DNA of 7,109 bases from an uncultured Eubacterium sp. (GTDB lineage: Bacteria > Bacillota > Clostridia > Oscillospirales > Acutalibacteraceae): contig CAMFQI010000061.1 in assembly GCA_945980015.1 (NCBI GenBank), positions 1 to 7,109 of the forward strand. The letters are read 5' to 3'. The position numbers and the translations under genes are program-made. This document shows positions 1 to 7,109 of this stretch, piece by piece; positions within the stretch are counted from its first letter, which is position 1; the number at the start of each line of letters is the position of its first letter. The notes beneath the pieces were generated by a model. It made no database searches, was not told the origin of the DNA, and worked only from the letters and a program-made list of their open reading frames with translations.

Positions 1-1108
1 TTTCCTTTTGGAACGCAATGTATTTTTCAAGTATTTGCTTTAATGTCAGTATTACGGGAACGCCGTTGTCAAGCGCAAGAAGAATTACACCGAAGGTTGT
101 CTGCATTTCGGTCATCTTATAAAGATTATTAAGGACAACCTGTGCGTTTGCGTCACGCTTTACCGTAATTTCAATATGCATTCCGTGACGGTCAGTATAG
201 TCCTGAATTTCGGCAATGCCTTCAATTTTCTTATCCTTGCAAAGCTCTGCAATCTTTTCGATAAGACGGCGTTTGTTAACACCGTAGGGAAGCTCGGTTA
301 CAACAATCTTGAAGCGGTCGTTTTTGCTTTCAATAATCTCGGCTCTTGCACGAATATAAATCTTGCCTCTGCCTGTTGCATATGCTTCCTTTATTCCACG
401 CTTGCCCATAATAATTCCGGCAGTCGGGAAGTCGGGACCCTTGATATGCTCCATTAATTCGTCAAGCTCAATATCTGCGTTATCAATAAGCGCACAAACG
501 CCGTTTGCAACCTCTTTTAAGTTGTGGGTCGGGATATTTGTTGCCATACCAACGGCAATACCTGACGAACCGTTGATTAATAAATTAGGAAACTTCGTCG
601 GTAGAACCTCCGGCTCTGTCTCCGTATCGTCGAAGTTAGGGAGCCAATTTACCGTATCCTTGCGTATATCCTCAAGCATTTTCATTGAGATTTTGCTGAG
701 TCTCGACTCTGTATAACGGTAGGCTGCGGCAGGGTCGCCGTCGACCGAACCGAAGTTACCGTGACCGTCTACAAGCGGATGACGAAGCGAAAAGTCCTGC
801 GCCATTCTTACCATTGCGTCATAAACGGATGCGTCACCGTGAGGGTGATAATGACCGAGTACTTCACCGACGGTGGTAGCGCACTTACGGTACGGCTTGT
901 CAGGATAGAGCGTATTGTTATACATTGCATAAAGTATTCTGCGGTGAACGGGCTTTAAGCCGTCACGCACATCTGGAAGCGCACGAGCAACAATAACGCT
1001 CATTGAGTAGTCAAGAAATGCGCCCCTTATTTCCTTGCTGATTTCTACATCAATTATTTTTTGGTTAGAATAATCGATATGGTCGTGCTTTATTTCTCTT
1101 TGTGCCAT
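1..1108 (-). CDS. gyrA: DNA gyrase subunit A, N-terminal part (3' end cut off by window edge)
   Basis: This is the breakage-reunion subunit of DNA gyrase (A2B2), which introduces negative supercoils with ATP hydrolysed by GyrB. Reading leftward from the ATG at 1108, 369 complete codons are visible of a usual 800-870, so only the N-terminal DNA-cleavage core is present and the C-terminal DNA-wrapping domain is off the window. Visible landmarks are [21 protein letters not shown] (about residues 37-57), the helix with [10 protein letters not shown] (88-97), [19 protein letters not shown] (103-121) and AAAYRYTE, in which Tyr132 is the catalytic tyrosine (E. coli Tyr122). [21 protein letters not shown] follows. 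The position equivalent to E. coli Ser83 is Ala93 and the Asp87 equivalent is Asp97. Pairing with gyrB, 26 bp upstream, and the dnaA-linked context favour gyrase over topoisomerase IV ParC. No frameshift is seen in the visible part. Confidence 0.97.
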   Translation of the reverse strand, partial: MAQREIKHDHIDYSNQKIIDVEISKEIRGAFLDYSMSVIVARALPDVRDGLKPVHRRILYAMYNNTLYPDKPYRKCATTVGEVLGHYHPHGDASVYDAMVRMAQDFSLRHPLVDGHGNFGSVDGDPAAAYRYTESRLSKISMKMLEDIRKDTVNWLPNFDDTETEPEVLPTKFPNLLINGSSGIAVGMATNIPTHNLKEVANGVCALIDNADIELDELMEHIKGPDFPTAGIIMGKRGIKEAYATGRGKIYIRARAEIIESKNDRFKIVVTELPYGVNKRRLIEKIAELCKDKKIEGIAEIQDYTDRHGMHIEITVKRDANAQVVLNNLYKMTEMQTTFGVILLALDNGVPVILTLKQILEKYIAFQKE

Positions 1109-1118
1109 TTATGTATAT

Positions 1119-1123
1119 CTCCT
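1119..1123 (-). promoter_or_regulatory. Ribosome binding site of gyrA
   Basis: AGGAG on the minus strand, 10 nt before the gyrA ATG and inside the 26-bp gyrB-gyrA gap. It supports the ATG at 1108, which gives an N-terminus typical of GyrA. No promoter-like sequence is evident in so short a gap, so gyrA is probably read from the gyrB transcript. Confidence 0.75.
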
Positions 1124-1134
1124 ATTCTTCCAAA

Positions 1135-3156
<2,022 letters not shown>

Positions 3157-3393
3157 TTATAATTTTGCACGCTTACTGAGCGTTGAAGTGTTGATAGGGC
3201 TTATAAATACTTTTTTATCGGTAACAACAAAGCATTTGGGCAGGTCGTAGTTTACATAAACTACTCTTTTTTCCTGCTCTGCTTTTTTTAGGTAATCCCT
3301 TGTTGCCTTGTTAACTGTCGAGGTGTCCATATCAAAAATTCCGATTATGTCCTTATCCCTGATTAATGTATCCTCGCCTATGTGTAAAAACAT
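3157..3393 (-). CDS. remB: RemB-like DUF370 regulatory protein (YaaB family)
   Basis: A 78-residue protein of the DUF370 family. It matches, from memory, B. subtilis RemB (YaaB), encoded at the same place between recF and gyrB. Visible family landmarks are the start MFLHIGED, the core DIIGIFD (15-21), a central variable basic part, CFVVTDKKVFISPI (54-67) and the basic C-terminus STLSKRAKL (70-78). In B. subtilis, RemB and its paralogue RemA affect extracellular matrix genes, and RemA is a DNA-binding protein. What RemB does in this organism is inference from that family. There is no signal peptide or membrane segment. It begins only 2 bp after the recF stop codon and ends 15 bp before gyrB, so it is almost certainly co-transcribed and probably translationally coupled to recF. 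Confidence 0.9.
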   Translation of the reverse strand: MFLHIGEDTLIRDKDIIGIFDMDTSTVNKATRDYLKKAEQEKRVVYVNYDLPKCFVVTDKKVFISPINTSTLSKRAKL

Positions 3394-3395
3394 GG

Positions 3396-4487
3396 TTAAT
3401 TCTCCAAAAGATTACCGTTACTTATATGAAAGGTTTTGCCTTTTTTCAGTCTTAATACCGTTTCCTTGTCACAGCAGGTAATAAAGACCTGACAATCCTT
3501 TATGTGATTTAATATATAATCCTGTCTTTTTTCGTCAAGCTCGCTCATAACGTCGTCGAGAAGTGCAACAGGCTGAATACCCGTCATTTGCTTCAAAAGT
3601 GCCGCTTCAGCCAATTTAAGCGCAAGCACGCACGAACGCTGCTGACCCTGACTTGCAAATGCTCTTGCCGATTTTTCGTTTATCAGTATTTCAATATCGT
3701 CTCTGTGCGGTCCCTTTGTTGTTGTTTGATTAAAAAAATCGGCGTTATGATGACTTGAAATACTGTTGAGTAGCTTTTTTTCTATATCCTTAATATCTGC
3801 GTTATATTCGTCTGCTCCGATATATTTAACGTCGATATTTTCCCTGCCCGAGCTTATGCCGTTGAATATATCACTCATATACGGCTTAATTGCTTCAATA
3901 TATTTCAGTCGCTGATAAATAATCTTTGCACCTGTTTTTGCAAGTGATTCGTCCCATAAACTCAAAAATACCTCTGCCTGCTCTAAGCTTTCACTTTTTT
4001 TGAGCACGGCATTTCTTTGCATTAAAAGACGATTATAGCTTTTTAGAAGACAGGCATAATTGCTCTTTAGTTGACATAAGGCGTTGTCAATAAATTTTCT
4101 GCGTTCATTCGGACCGTCCTTTATCATCGTTAAATGAACGGGTGAAAAAATAATTGCCTTTATTTCATCGCCGAAGCTTACTGCACTTTTTTTTGCAACG
4201 CCGTTAAGCCACGCTTTTTTTCGTTGTGCAATTTCAATTTCTGCAGTTTGGATTCTGTCGTTTGAAAAAAATTCAATACCAAGCCTGCTTTTTTCCTCGC
4301 CGAATTTTATCAGCTCTCTGTCCTTAATACTGCGAAAGCTATGCGCACCGGTAAACAAATAAATTGCTTCAATTAAATTCGTTTTTCCCTGCGCATTTTC
4401 GCCCCATATTATATTTGTATCCTCAAATTCAAGTGACAGTGTGGAAATATTTCTGAAATTTTCAAGTGAAATACTGTTAATCTTCAT
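3396..4487 (-). CDS. recF: DNA replication and repair protein RecF
   Basis: An SMC/ABC-type ATPase that binds gapped or stalled-fork DNA and, with RecO and RecR, helps load RecA onto SSB-coated single strands. Complete at 363 residues, the normal family length. The N-terminus MKINSISLENFRNI is typical. The Walker A motif is GENAQGKTN (29-37). KDGPNERRKFIDNAL (123-137) and KGPHRDD (258-264) are characteristic of RecF. The ABC signature lies at SQGQQRS (279-285), and Walker B with D-loop at VALLDDVMSELD (307-318). It overlaps the end of yaaA by 11 nt. No Shine-Dalgarno sequence is visible upstream of its ATG, so translation is probably coupled to yaaA. The remB start follows 2 bp after its stop codon. 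Confidence 0.97.
   Translation of the reverse strand: MKINSISLENFRNISTLSLEFEDTNIIWGENAQGKTNLIEAIYLFTGAHSFRSIKDRELIKFGEEKSRLGIEFFSNDRIQTAEIEIAQRKKAWLNGVAKKSAVSFGDEIKAIIFSPVHLTMIKDGPNERRKFIDNALCQLKSNYACLLKSYNRLLMQRNAVLKKSESLEQAEVFLSLWDESLAKTGAKIIYQRLKYIEAIKPYMSDIFNGISSGRENIDVKYIGADEYNADIKDIEKKLLNSISSHHNADFFNQTTTKGPHRDDIEILINEKSARAFASQGQQRSCVLALKLAEAALLKQMTGIQPVALLDDVMSELDEKRQDYILNHIKDCQVFITCCDKETVLRLKKGKTFHISNGNLLEN
3402..3406 (-). promoter_or_regulatory. Ribosome binding site of remB, inside the recF 3' end
   Basis: TGGAG on the minus strand, 8 nt before the remB ATG. It lies within the last codons of recF, so ribosomes finishing recF are well placed to restart on remB. Confidence 0.65.
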
Positions 4488-4725
4488 TCGTTATTTCATA
4501 ATCTACGGCAAATGCCGAAATAATATCACCGGGGCGTATTTTTTTACCTCTTGCCGTACAAACCTCGCCGTTAACTCGAATTATGCCGTCTTGTATAAAT
4601 TCCTTTGCCTGACCGCCTGTTTCGGCTATTCCCTTAAATTTAAGAAATGATTGAAGCTGAATAAAATCCGTATTAATTTTTACCGTTTCTTTTTTGTGAG
4701 GTACTGCCTTAACCTTAATTTTCAT
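4477..4725 (-). CDS. yaaA: Small S4-domain RNA-binding protein, YaaA type
   Basis: An 82-residue basic protein that is essentially one S4 RNA-binding domain. After a lysine-rich N-terminal tail (residues 1-17), the S4 fold runs from about Asp20 to Ile69. It has LQSFLKFKGIAETGGQAKEFI (24-44), the strand IIRVNGE (48-54) and the turn RGKKIRPGDII (59-69), where RxGxKLxxGD is usual. It corresponds in position and family to B. subtilis YaaA (71 residues, also called RlbA and linked to large ribosomal subunit maturation; this role is recalled family knowledge and not shown here). The gene overlaps dnaN by 11 nt upstream and recF by 11 nt downstream, so it sits in a tightly coupled cluster. A GAGG 7 nt before the ATG at 4725 supports the chosen start. 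Confidence 0.9.
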   Translation of the reverse strand: MKIKVKAVPHKKETVKINTDFIQLQSFLKFKGIAETGGQAKEFIQDGIIRVNGEVCTARGKKIRPGDIISAFAVDYEITNED

Positions 4726-5827
4726 TCTTTAACCTCATTGGAAGTACTAAAAATATGAAACTTTCATTTTTTATTGATTTAATAACAGCGGGAGATATCG
4801 GATTCAAAAGCTCGATTTTTACTTCGTCAGTATCACTTGCATGAAGTGCATCAAGCATATATTTTGAGTTAAAGCCGATTTCAATTCTTTCACCCGAGGT
4901 ATTTGCGTGAGTATAATCGACAACTCTTCCGAGACTTGATACAGTTGATACTCTCATTTTGTCTGCGTCAAAAAGACATCTTATCGGGTTTTTCTGATTA
5001 TTTTCAATAACCGGCAACGTTCTTTCAATACAATTTATTGCATCCGAGGTATTAATCAAAACAGTAGTTTTTGTTACCTTCGGTATTGCCGCCTCGTAAT
5101 CAATAAATTCACCGTCTAAAAGTCTGCTGATAATACTGTAATTATTTATTTCAAAAACAATATGACGCTTGCTCATCATAATAGATATATTTGTATTTTC
5201 ATCAACATTAATAAGCTTAATAAGTTCTCTTATTGTTTTCTTCGGAACAACGAATTCAATCGGCTCGTCAGTATAATTAACCGTTTCCTTGCGTATTGCA
5301 AGACGATATCCGTCAACGCCGATAATTGTAAGCTCATTTTCCTTTATATCAAACTTAAGACCTGTATAAATCGGCTTAGACGCTTCACTGTCTGCAACGG
5401 CAAATAAGGTTTGGTTAACCATGGAATAAACAAGCGCACTTTCAAGCTCAATCTTTTTGCCGCTGTTAACGGACGGAAGCTCGGGATAATCCTCTGCGTC
5501 TATACCTGTAATATTATATTGAGCCGCACCGCTGATAATGGATACCGAGGTACCGTTTGTTTCGATAGTAACGTCCTCATTATTCAGCTTACGAATAATA
5601 TCACACAAAACCTTTGCATTAATAACTATTGCGCCCGGCTCAACAACATCAACGCCGAGTATTGTATTAATTCCGAATTCAAAATCATAGCCTGTAAGAC
5701 TTAAGGTGTCGCTTCCGCATTCAATGAGTATACCCTCAATAGTCGGAATGGTAACCTTTGTGCTTACTGCTCTGACAACATTATTACAGGCATTTGATAA
5801 TTCCTTTGTATTGCAGATAAATTTCAT
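4715..5827 (-). CDS. dnaN: DNA polymerase III beta subunit (sliding clamp)
   Basis: This protein forms a homodimeric ring around DNA and tethers DNA polymerase III and other replication and repair proteins. Complete at 370 residues, close to the 366-380 usual in the family. It begins MKFICNTKELSNACNNVVRAV, the normal start of domain 1. Further landmarks are AEDYPELP (111-118), the domain 2 region FAVADSEASKPIYTGLKF (141-158) with VDGYRLA nearby, LLDGEFIDY in the domain 2-3 region, and FNSKYMLDALHA and LLNPISPAVI in domain 3. The C-terminal LPMRL forms part of the pocket that receives clamp-binding peptides. Four extra residues (KNEN) follow MRL, where many clamps such as that of E. coli stop. 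These four codons contain the overlap with yaaA. The gene is the first after the origin-like spacer, with AAGGAG 7 nt before its ATG. Confidence 0.98.
   Translation of the reverse strand: MKFICNTKELSNACNNVVRAVSTKVTIPTIEGILIECGSDTLSLTGYDFEFGINTILGVDVVEPGAIVINAKVLCDIIRKLNNEDVTIETNGTSVSIISGAAQYNITGIDAEDYPELPSVNSGKKIELESALVYSMVNQTLFAVADSEASKPIYTGLKFDIKENELTIIGVDGYRLAIRKETVNYTDEPIEFVVPKKTIRELIKLINVDENTNISIMMSKRHIVFEINNYSIISRLLDGEFIDYEAAIPKVTKTTVLINTSDAINCIERTLPVIENNQKNPIRCLFDADKMRVSTVSSLGRVVDYTHANTSGERIEIGFNSKYMLDALHASDTDEVKIELLNPISPAVIKSIKNESFIFLVLPMRLKNEN
4733..4736 (-). promoter_or_regulatory. Ribosome binding site of yaaA, inside the dnaN 3' end
   Basis: GAGG on the minus strand, 7 nt before the yaaA ATG. 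It is embedded in the dnaN codons for the Met-Arg of the C-terminal LPMRL motif, so the sequence serves both as clamp coding sequence and as a reinitiation signal. Confidence 0.6.
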
Positions 5828-5834
5828 AGCTGTT

Positions 5835-5840
5835 CTCCTT
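5835..5840 (-). promoter_or_regulatory. Ribosome binding site of dnaN
   Basis: AAGGAG on the minus strand, 7 nt before the ATG at 5827. It is the strongest Shine-Dalgarno sequence in the window and fixes the dnaN start. Confidence 0.85.
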
Positions 5841-5864
5841 ATTATAATGTTTTCATGTATGTAA

Positions 5865-5873
5865 TGTTGAAAA
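5865..5873 (-). other. DnaA-box-like 9-mer (TTTTCAACA) near dnaN
   Basis: Plus strand reads TGTTGAAAA, the same 9-mer as beside the trio run at 5969. It differs at two positions from the consensus TGTGGATAA and at one from the local TGTGGAAAA form. It lies upstream of the dnaN ribosome binding site, where bound DnaA could also affect dnaN transcription. Weak evidence for a single site. Confidence 0.35.
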
Positions 5874-5880
5874 CCTTTGA

Positions 5881-5950
5881 ATTTAAATTGTATATTTTTT
5901 GAAAAATCGCAAAAAATAAAATTTTACCTAAACATAAACTAATATCTTTT
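5881..5950. other. AT-rich stretch, candidate DNA unwinding element
   Basis: Only 10 of 70 bases are G or C. It directly adjoins the TAG trinucleotide run on the dnaN side, the side where DnaA filament growth along the trios is expected to open the duplex. No coding potential is seen. Confidence 0.6.
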
Positions 5951-5964
5951 AGTAGTAGTATTAG
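5950..5964 (+). other. DnaA-trio element
   Basis: Plus strand reads TAG TAG TAG TAT TAG, five trinucleotides of which four fit the 5'-TA(G/A)-3' trio (3'-(G/A)AT-5') described for B. subtilis. It is followed by AGGG (5965-5968) and the box-like TGTTGAAAA (5969-5977), and preceded by the AT-rich stretch. This gives the expected order and strand for origin melting by a DnaA filament. The fourth trio, TAT, is off consensus. Confidence 0.7.
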
Positions 5965-5968
5965 AGGG

Positions 5969-5977
5969 TGTTGAAAA
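5969..5977 (-). other. DnaA-box-like 9-mer adjoining the trio element
   Basis: Plus strand TGTTGAAAA, minus strand TTTTCAACA. It sits 4 bp from the trio run, where B. subtilis has the box that loads DnaA onto the trios. It has two mismatches to TTATCCACA, so it would be a weak site on its own, but the position strengthens the case. Confidence 0.5.
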
Positions 5978-5995
5978 TGTCTAAAACTCTCAAAA

Positions 5996-6010
5996 CGCTT
6001 TTTTTAAGCG
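5996..6010. repeat. Short inverted repeat downstream of dnaA
   Basis: CGCTT, a 5-base loop and AAGCG form a 5-bp stem. In the dnaA reading direction the stem is followed by TTTTG, and flanking CAAAA/TTTTG could extend the pairing across a bulge. It could be a weak intrinsic terminator after dnaA or a structural origin element. The stem is short and the T run is only four bases, so termination would be inefficient. Confidence 0.3.
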
Positions 6011-6053
6011 AAAAATTTTGAATTTTATTTACACATCTTGATTGTTCAAAAAA

Positions 6054-6062
6054 TGTTGAAAC
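6054..6062 (-). other. DnaA-box-like 9-mer (GTTTCAACA)
   Basis: Plus strand TGTTGAAAC, directly abutting the next box at 6063. It is the third copy of the TGTTGAAA core in this spacer (also at 5865 and 5969). A degenerate site, supported mainly by its place in the cluster. Confidence 0.35.
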
Positions 6063-6086
6063 TGTGGAAAATAAATTTTTTCCACA
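6063..6086. other. Inverted pair of DnaA boxes
   Basis: TGTGGAAAA at 6063-6071 and TTTTCCACA at 6078-6086 are exact reverse complements separated by 6 bp. Each differs from the consensus TTATCCACA by one base (A to T at position 3). They are the best boxes in the window and lie about 40-60 bp after the dnaA stop codon. Confidence 0.7.
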
Positions 6087-6091
6087 CGGTA

Positions 6092-6100
6092 TGTGTAAAA
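6092..6100 (-). other. DnaA-box-like 9-mer (TTTTACACA)
   Basis: Plus strand TGTGTAAAA, 5 bp from the inverted pair. It fits TTATNCACA with one mismatch at the same third position as the neighbouring boxes. Part of the cluster next to dnaA. Confidence 0.5.
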
Positions 6101-6106
6101 CTTTAC

Positions 6107-6115
6107 GGTGGAAAA
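6107..6115 (-). other. DnaA-box-like 9-mer (TTTTCCACC)
   Basis: Plus strand GGTGGAAAA, with two mismatches to the consensus and one to the local TTTTCCACA form. It begins 11 bp downstream of the dnaA stop codon and is the box nearest to dnaA. Confidence 0.4.
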
Positions 6116-6126
6116 GTAAAAAAATG

Positions 6127-7064
6127 TTAAAATTCCTTTACGTTGTTGATTATGTCATTTACCTGATAATTAAGCGTTGAATCCTTTTTGAGCGTTTCGC
6201 TGAATTTTTCAACGTTGTACATAACTGTTGAATGGTCACGCTTAAATTTTTCGCCGATAGCCTTAAAGCTCATATCCGTAACCTCACGGATTATGTAAAA
6301 GCACATTTTTCTTGCAACGTTTACGTCGCTTGTTTGCTTCTTGCTGTAAATATCGTCAACCGAAACGCCGGTTGTTCTGCTTACCTCATCAACAATTTTG
6401 TTTATTACGTCGCCAATCGGCTTAACAAAGGTTTGAACATCCTTTATTGCCGCCTGTGCAAGCGACATAGTCGGCGCCTGCTCGCTGAATTTACACATTG
6501 CCTGAAGCTTTTTTGTTATTCCCTCAAGCTGACGTATATTTGTTTTTATATTTTCGGCAATATATTCAACAATTTTGTCGTCTATTTCAAAATCAAGAAT
6601 TTGTGCCTTACGCTTGATTATTGCACAACGTGTTTCAAATTCGGGACTTTGAATATCTGCAAGAAGACCGCTTTCAAATCTTGAGCAAAGTCTTTCGGTA
6701 AGCGATTGAATTTCCTTTGGCGGACGGTCGGAGGTAAGAACGATTTGCTTTCCGTTGTCAACAAGACTATTGAAGGTGTGGAAAAATTCCTCCTCTGTTT
6801 GTGTTTTACCTGCAATAAATTGAATATCGTCTACTAAAAAAAGGTCAATATTGTTTCTGTATTTGTCATGAAACTCGTCTACGCTCTTTCTTTGAAGGCT
6901 TGTAATAAATTCGTTTGCAAAATTTTCAGCCTTTACGTAGCATATTTTCATTTCGGGAAAATGAAAATTAACGGCGTGGCTGATAGCGTTGAGCAAATGT
7001 GTTTTTCCGAGACCACTGCTTCCGTAAATAAAAAGAGGATTGTAATTATAGTAAGCAGCATCAT
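6127..7064 (-). CDS. dnaA: Chromosomal replication initiator DnaA, C-terminal part (5' end missing)
   Basis: This AAA+ ATPase binds DnaA boxes, melts the origin and recruits the helicase. 311 complete codons are visible from 7062; about 130-150 N-terminal residues (domains I, II and the start of III) are missing because genomic sequence ends at 7064. Counting from the first visible codon, Walker A is GSSGLGKTH (14-22), Walker B lies in DLFLVDDIQF (about 71-80), sensor I in VLTSDRPP, the arginine-finger region in RLCSRFESGLLADI and sensor II in TNIRQLEGI. The C-terminal domain IV carries the helix-turn-helix ending KFKRDHSTVMYNVEKF, the counterpart of the GGRDHTTV signature, but apparently one residue shorter and with Ser for the first Thr. 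A TTG at 6996 could be mistaken for a start, but the frame stays open through the Walker A codons upstream of it, so it is an internal Leu codon. Confidence 0.97.
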
Positions 7065-7109
7065 CTGTCTCTTATACACATCTGACGCTGCCGACGAAGG
7101 CTTAGGTGT
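7065..7109. other. Illumina Nextera adapter read-through (not genomic)
   Basis: 7065-7083 is the 19-bp Tn5 mosaic end (begins CTGTCTCTTATACACATCT). 7084-7097 (GACGCTGCCGACGA) is the reverse complement of the Read 1 adapter. 7098-7105 (AGGCTTAG) occupies the i5 index position; its reverse complement CTAAGCCT matches, from memory, index S508. 7106-7109 (GTGT) begins the P5 complement. In the dnaA frame the adapter soon gives a stop codon (7072-7074), so it must not be translated as part of dnaA. Confidence 0.97.

Larger units (their letters stand above)
5828..6126. other. oriC: dnaA-dnaN intergenic region, probable origin of replication (oriC part)
   Basis: A 299-bp non-coding spacer between the dnaA stop codon and the dnaN start. 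Going from dnaA towards dnaN it holds DnaA-box-like 9-mers (6054-6115), a small hairpin near 5996-6010, a further box-like 9-mer (5969-5977), a GC-rich AGGG, a run of TAG trinucleotides (5950-5964) and a very AT-rich stretch (5881-5950, 10 G+C in 70 bases). This is the order reported for the unwinding part of the B. subtilis origin, which also lies between dnaA and dnaN. Bacillota origins are often bipartite, with more boxes upstream of dnaA; that part is absent here. Activity is inferred from sequence and context. Confidence 0.8.

Noticed and set aside
176..958. Plus-strand open frames opposite gyrA (176-457, 363-716, 761-958)
   Set aside because: The minus strand here encodes highly conserved GyrA without interruption. 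The plus-strand products show no recognisable family and overlap each other in different frames.
1..1108. The partial type II topoisomerase as ParC of topoisomerase IV
   Set aside because: It directly follows gyrB in the dnaA-linked operon, the standard position of gyrA, and its motifs ([16 protein letters not shown]) are of the GyrA type. The diagnostic GyrA box of the C-terminal domain is outside the window.
5841..5870. Possible dnaN promoter: TCAACA, 18 bp, TATAAT on the minus strand
   Set aside because: The TATAAT is perfect, but transcription would begin inside or just after the AAGGAG ribosome binding site, leaving almost no leader. The upstream box matches only 4 of 6 and is part of a DnaA-box-like 9-mer. 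AT-rich background makes chance TATAAT likely.
5950..5964. The AGTAGTAGTA run as a simple microsatellite
   Set aside because: Such a short run could arise by chance, but its strand, its 4-bp distance to a box-like 9-mer, the adjoining AT-rich stretch and the dnaA-dnaN location fit an origin trio element better.
6232..6684. A 150-codon plus-strand open frame opposite dnaA
   Set aside because: It is wholly antisense to conserved DnaA domains III and IV, is rich in Cys, Leu and Asn as expected of an antisense shadow, and has no recognisable motif.
6127..6996. DnaA starting at the TTG codon at 6996
   Set aside because: The frame is open upstream and encodes YNPLFIYGSSGLGKTH, the Walker A region required in every DnaA. 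The TTG is an internal Leu codon and the real start lies beyond the contig edge.
7065..7083. The 19-bp mosaic end as evidence of a natural Tn5 or Tn50 insertion
   Set aside because: It runs straight into Illumina Read 1 adapter, an index and P5 sequence, which occur only in tagmentation libraries.

Overview
The window is a near-complete chromosomal replication-origin locus of a low-GC Gram-positive bacterium. All seven genes lie on the minus strand. Read in the direction of transcription the order is dnaA (5' end missing) - dnaN - yaaA (S4 domain) - recF - remB (DUF370) - gyrB - gyrA (3' end missing). This is the gene order around the Bacillus subtilis origin, so the source is confidently Bacillota. 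Protein details such as DnaA with an FKRDHSTV DNA-binding loop and GyrB with [12 protein letters not shown], plus the AT-rich spacer, suggest a gut-type member of Clostridia, perhaps Oscillospirales. That finer placement is inference.

Layout: gyrA occupies 1-1108 (369 complete N-terminal codons, running off the left edge); gyrB 1135-3141; remB 3157-3393; recF 3396-4487; yaaA 4477-4725; dnaN 4715-5827; a 299-bp spacer 5828-6126; dnaA 6127 to about 7064. The last 45 bases (7065-7109) are not genomic. They are Illumina Nextera adapter: the 19-bp transposon mosaic end, the Read 1 adapter, an 8-base index and the first four bases of P5. The true sequence therefore stops inside dnaA, just upstream of its Walker A codons.

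The genes form one replication-initiation and DNA-maintenance block. DnaA opens the origin, DnaN is the sliding clamp, YaaA is a small RNA-binding S4 protein, RecF works in gap repair, RemB is a small DUF370 DNA-binding regulator, and GyrB/GyrA form DNA gyrase. Spacing from dnaN to gyrA is tight (two 11-nt overlaps, then gaps of 2, 15 and 26 bp), implying coupled translation and one transcript.

The dnaA-dnaN spacer is the most informative non-coding part. It holds several DnaA-box-like 9-mers of the form TTTTCCACA, two of them in an inverted pair. Further on is a run of TAG trinucleotides next to a short G run and a box-like 9-mer, followed by a 70-bp stretch with only 10 G+C. This matches the order box, GC spacer, DnaA-trio, AT-rich region described for the B. 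subtilis basal unwinding system. I see no mobile element, CRISPR array, tRNA, rRNA or undescribed multi-gene system here. The points worth a second look are origin architecture, residue-level gyrase variants, the repeated overlap junctions and the adapter artefact.
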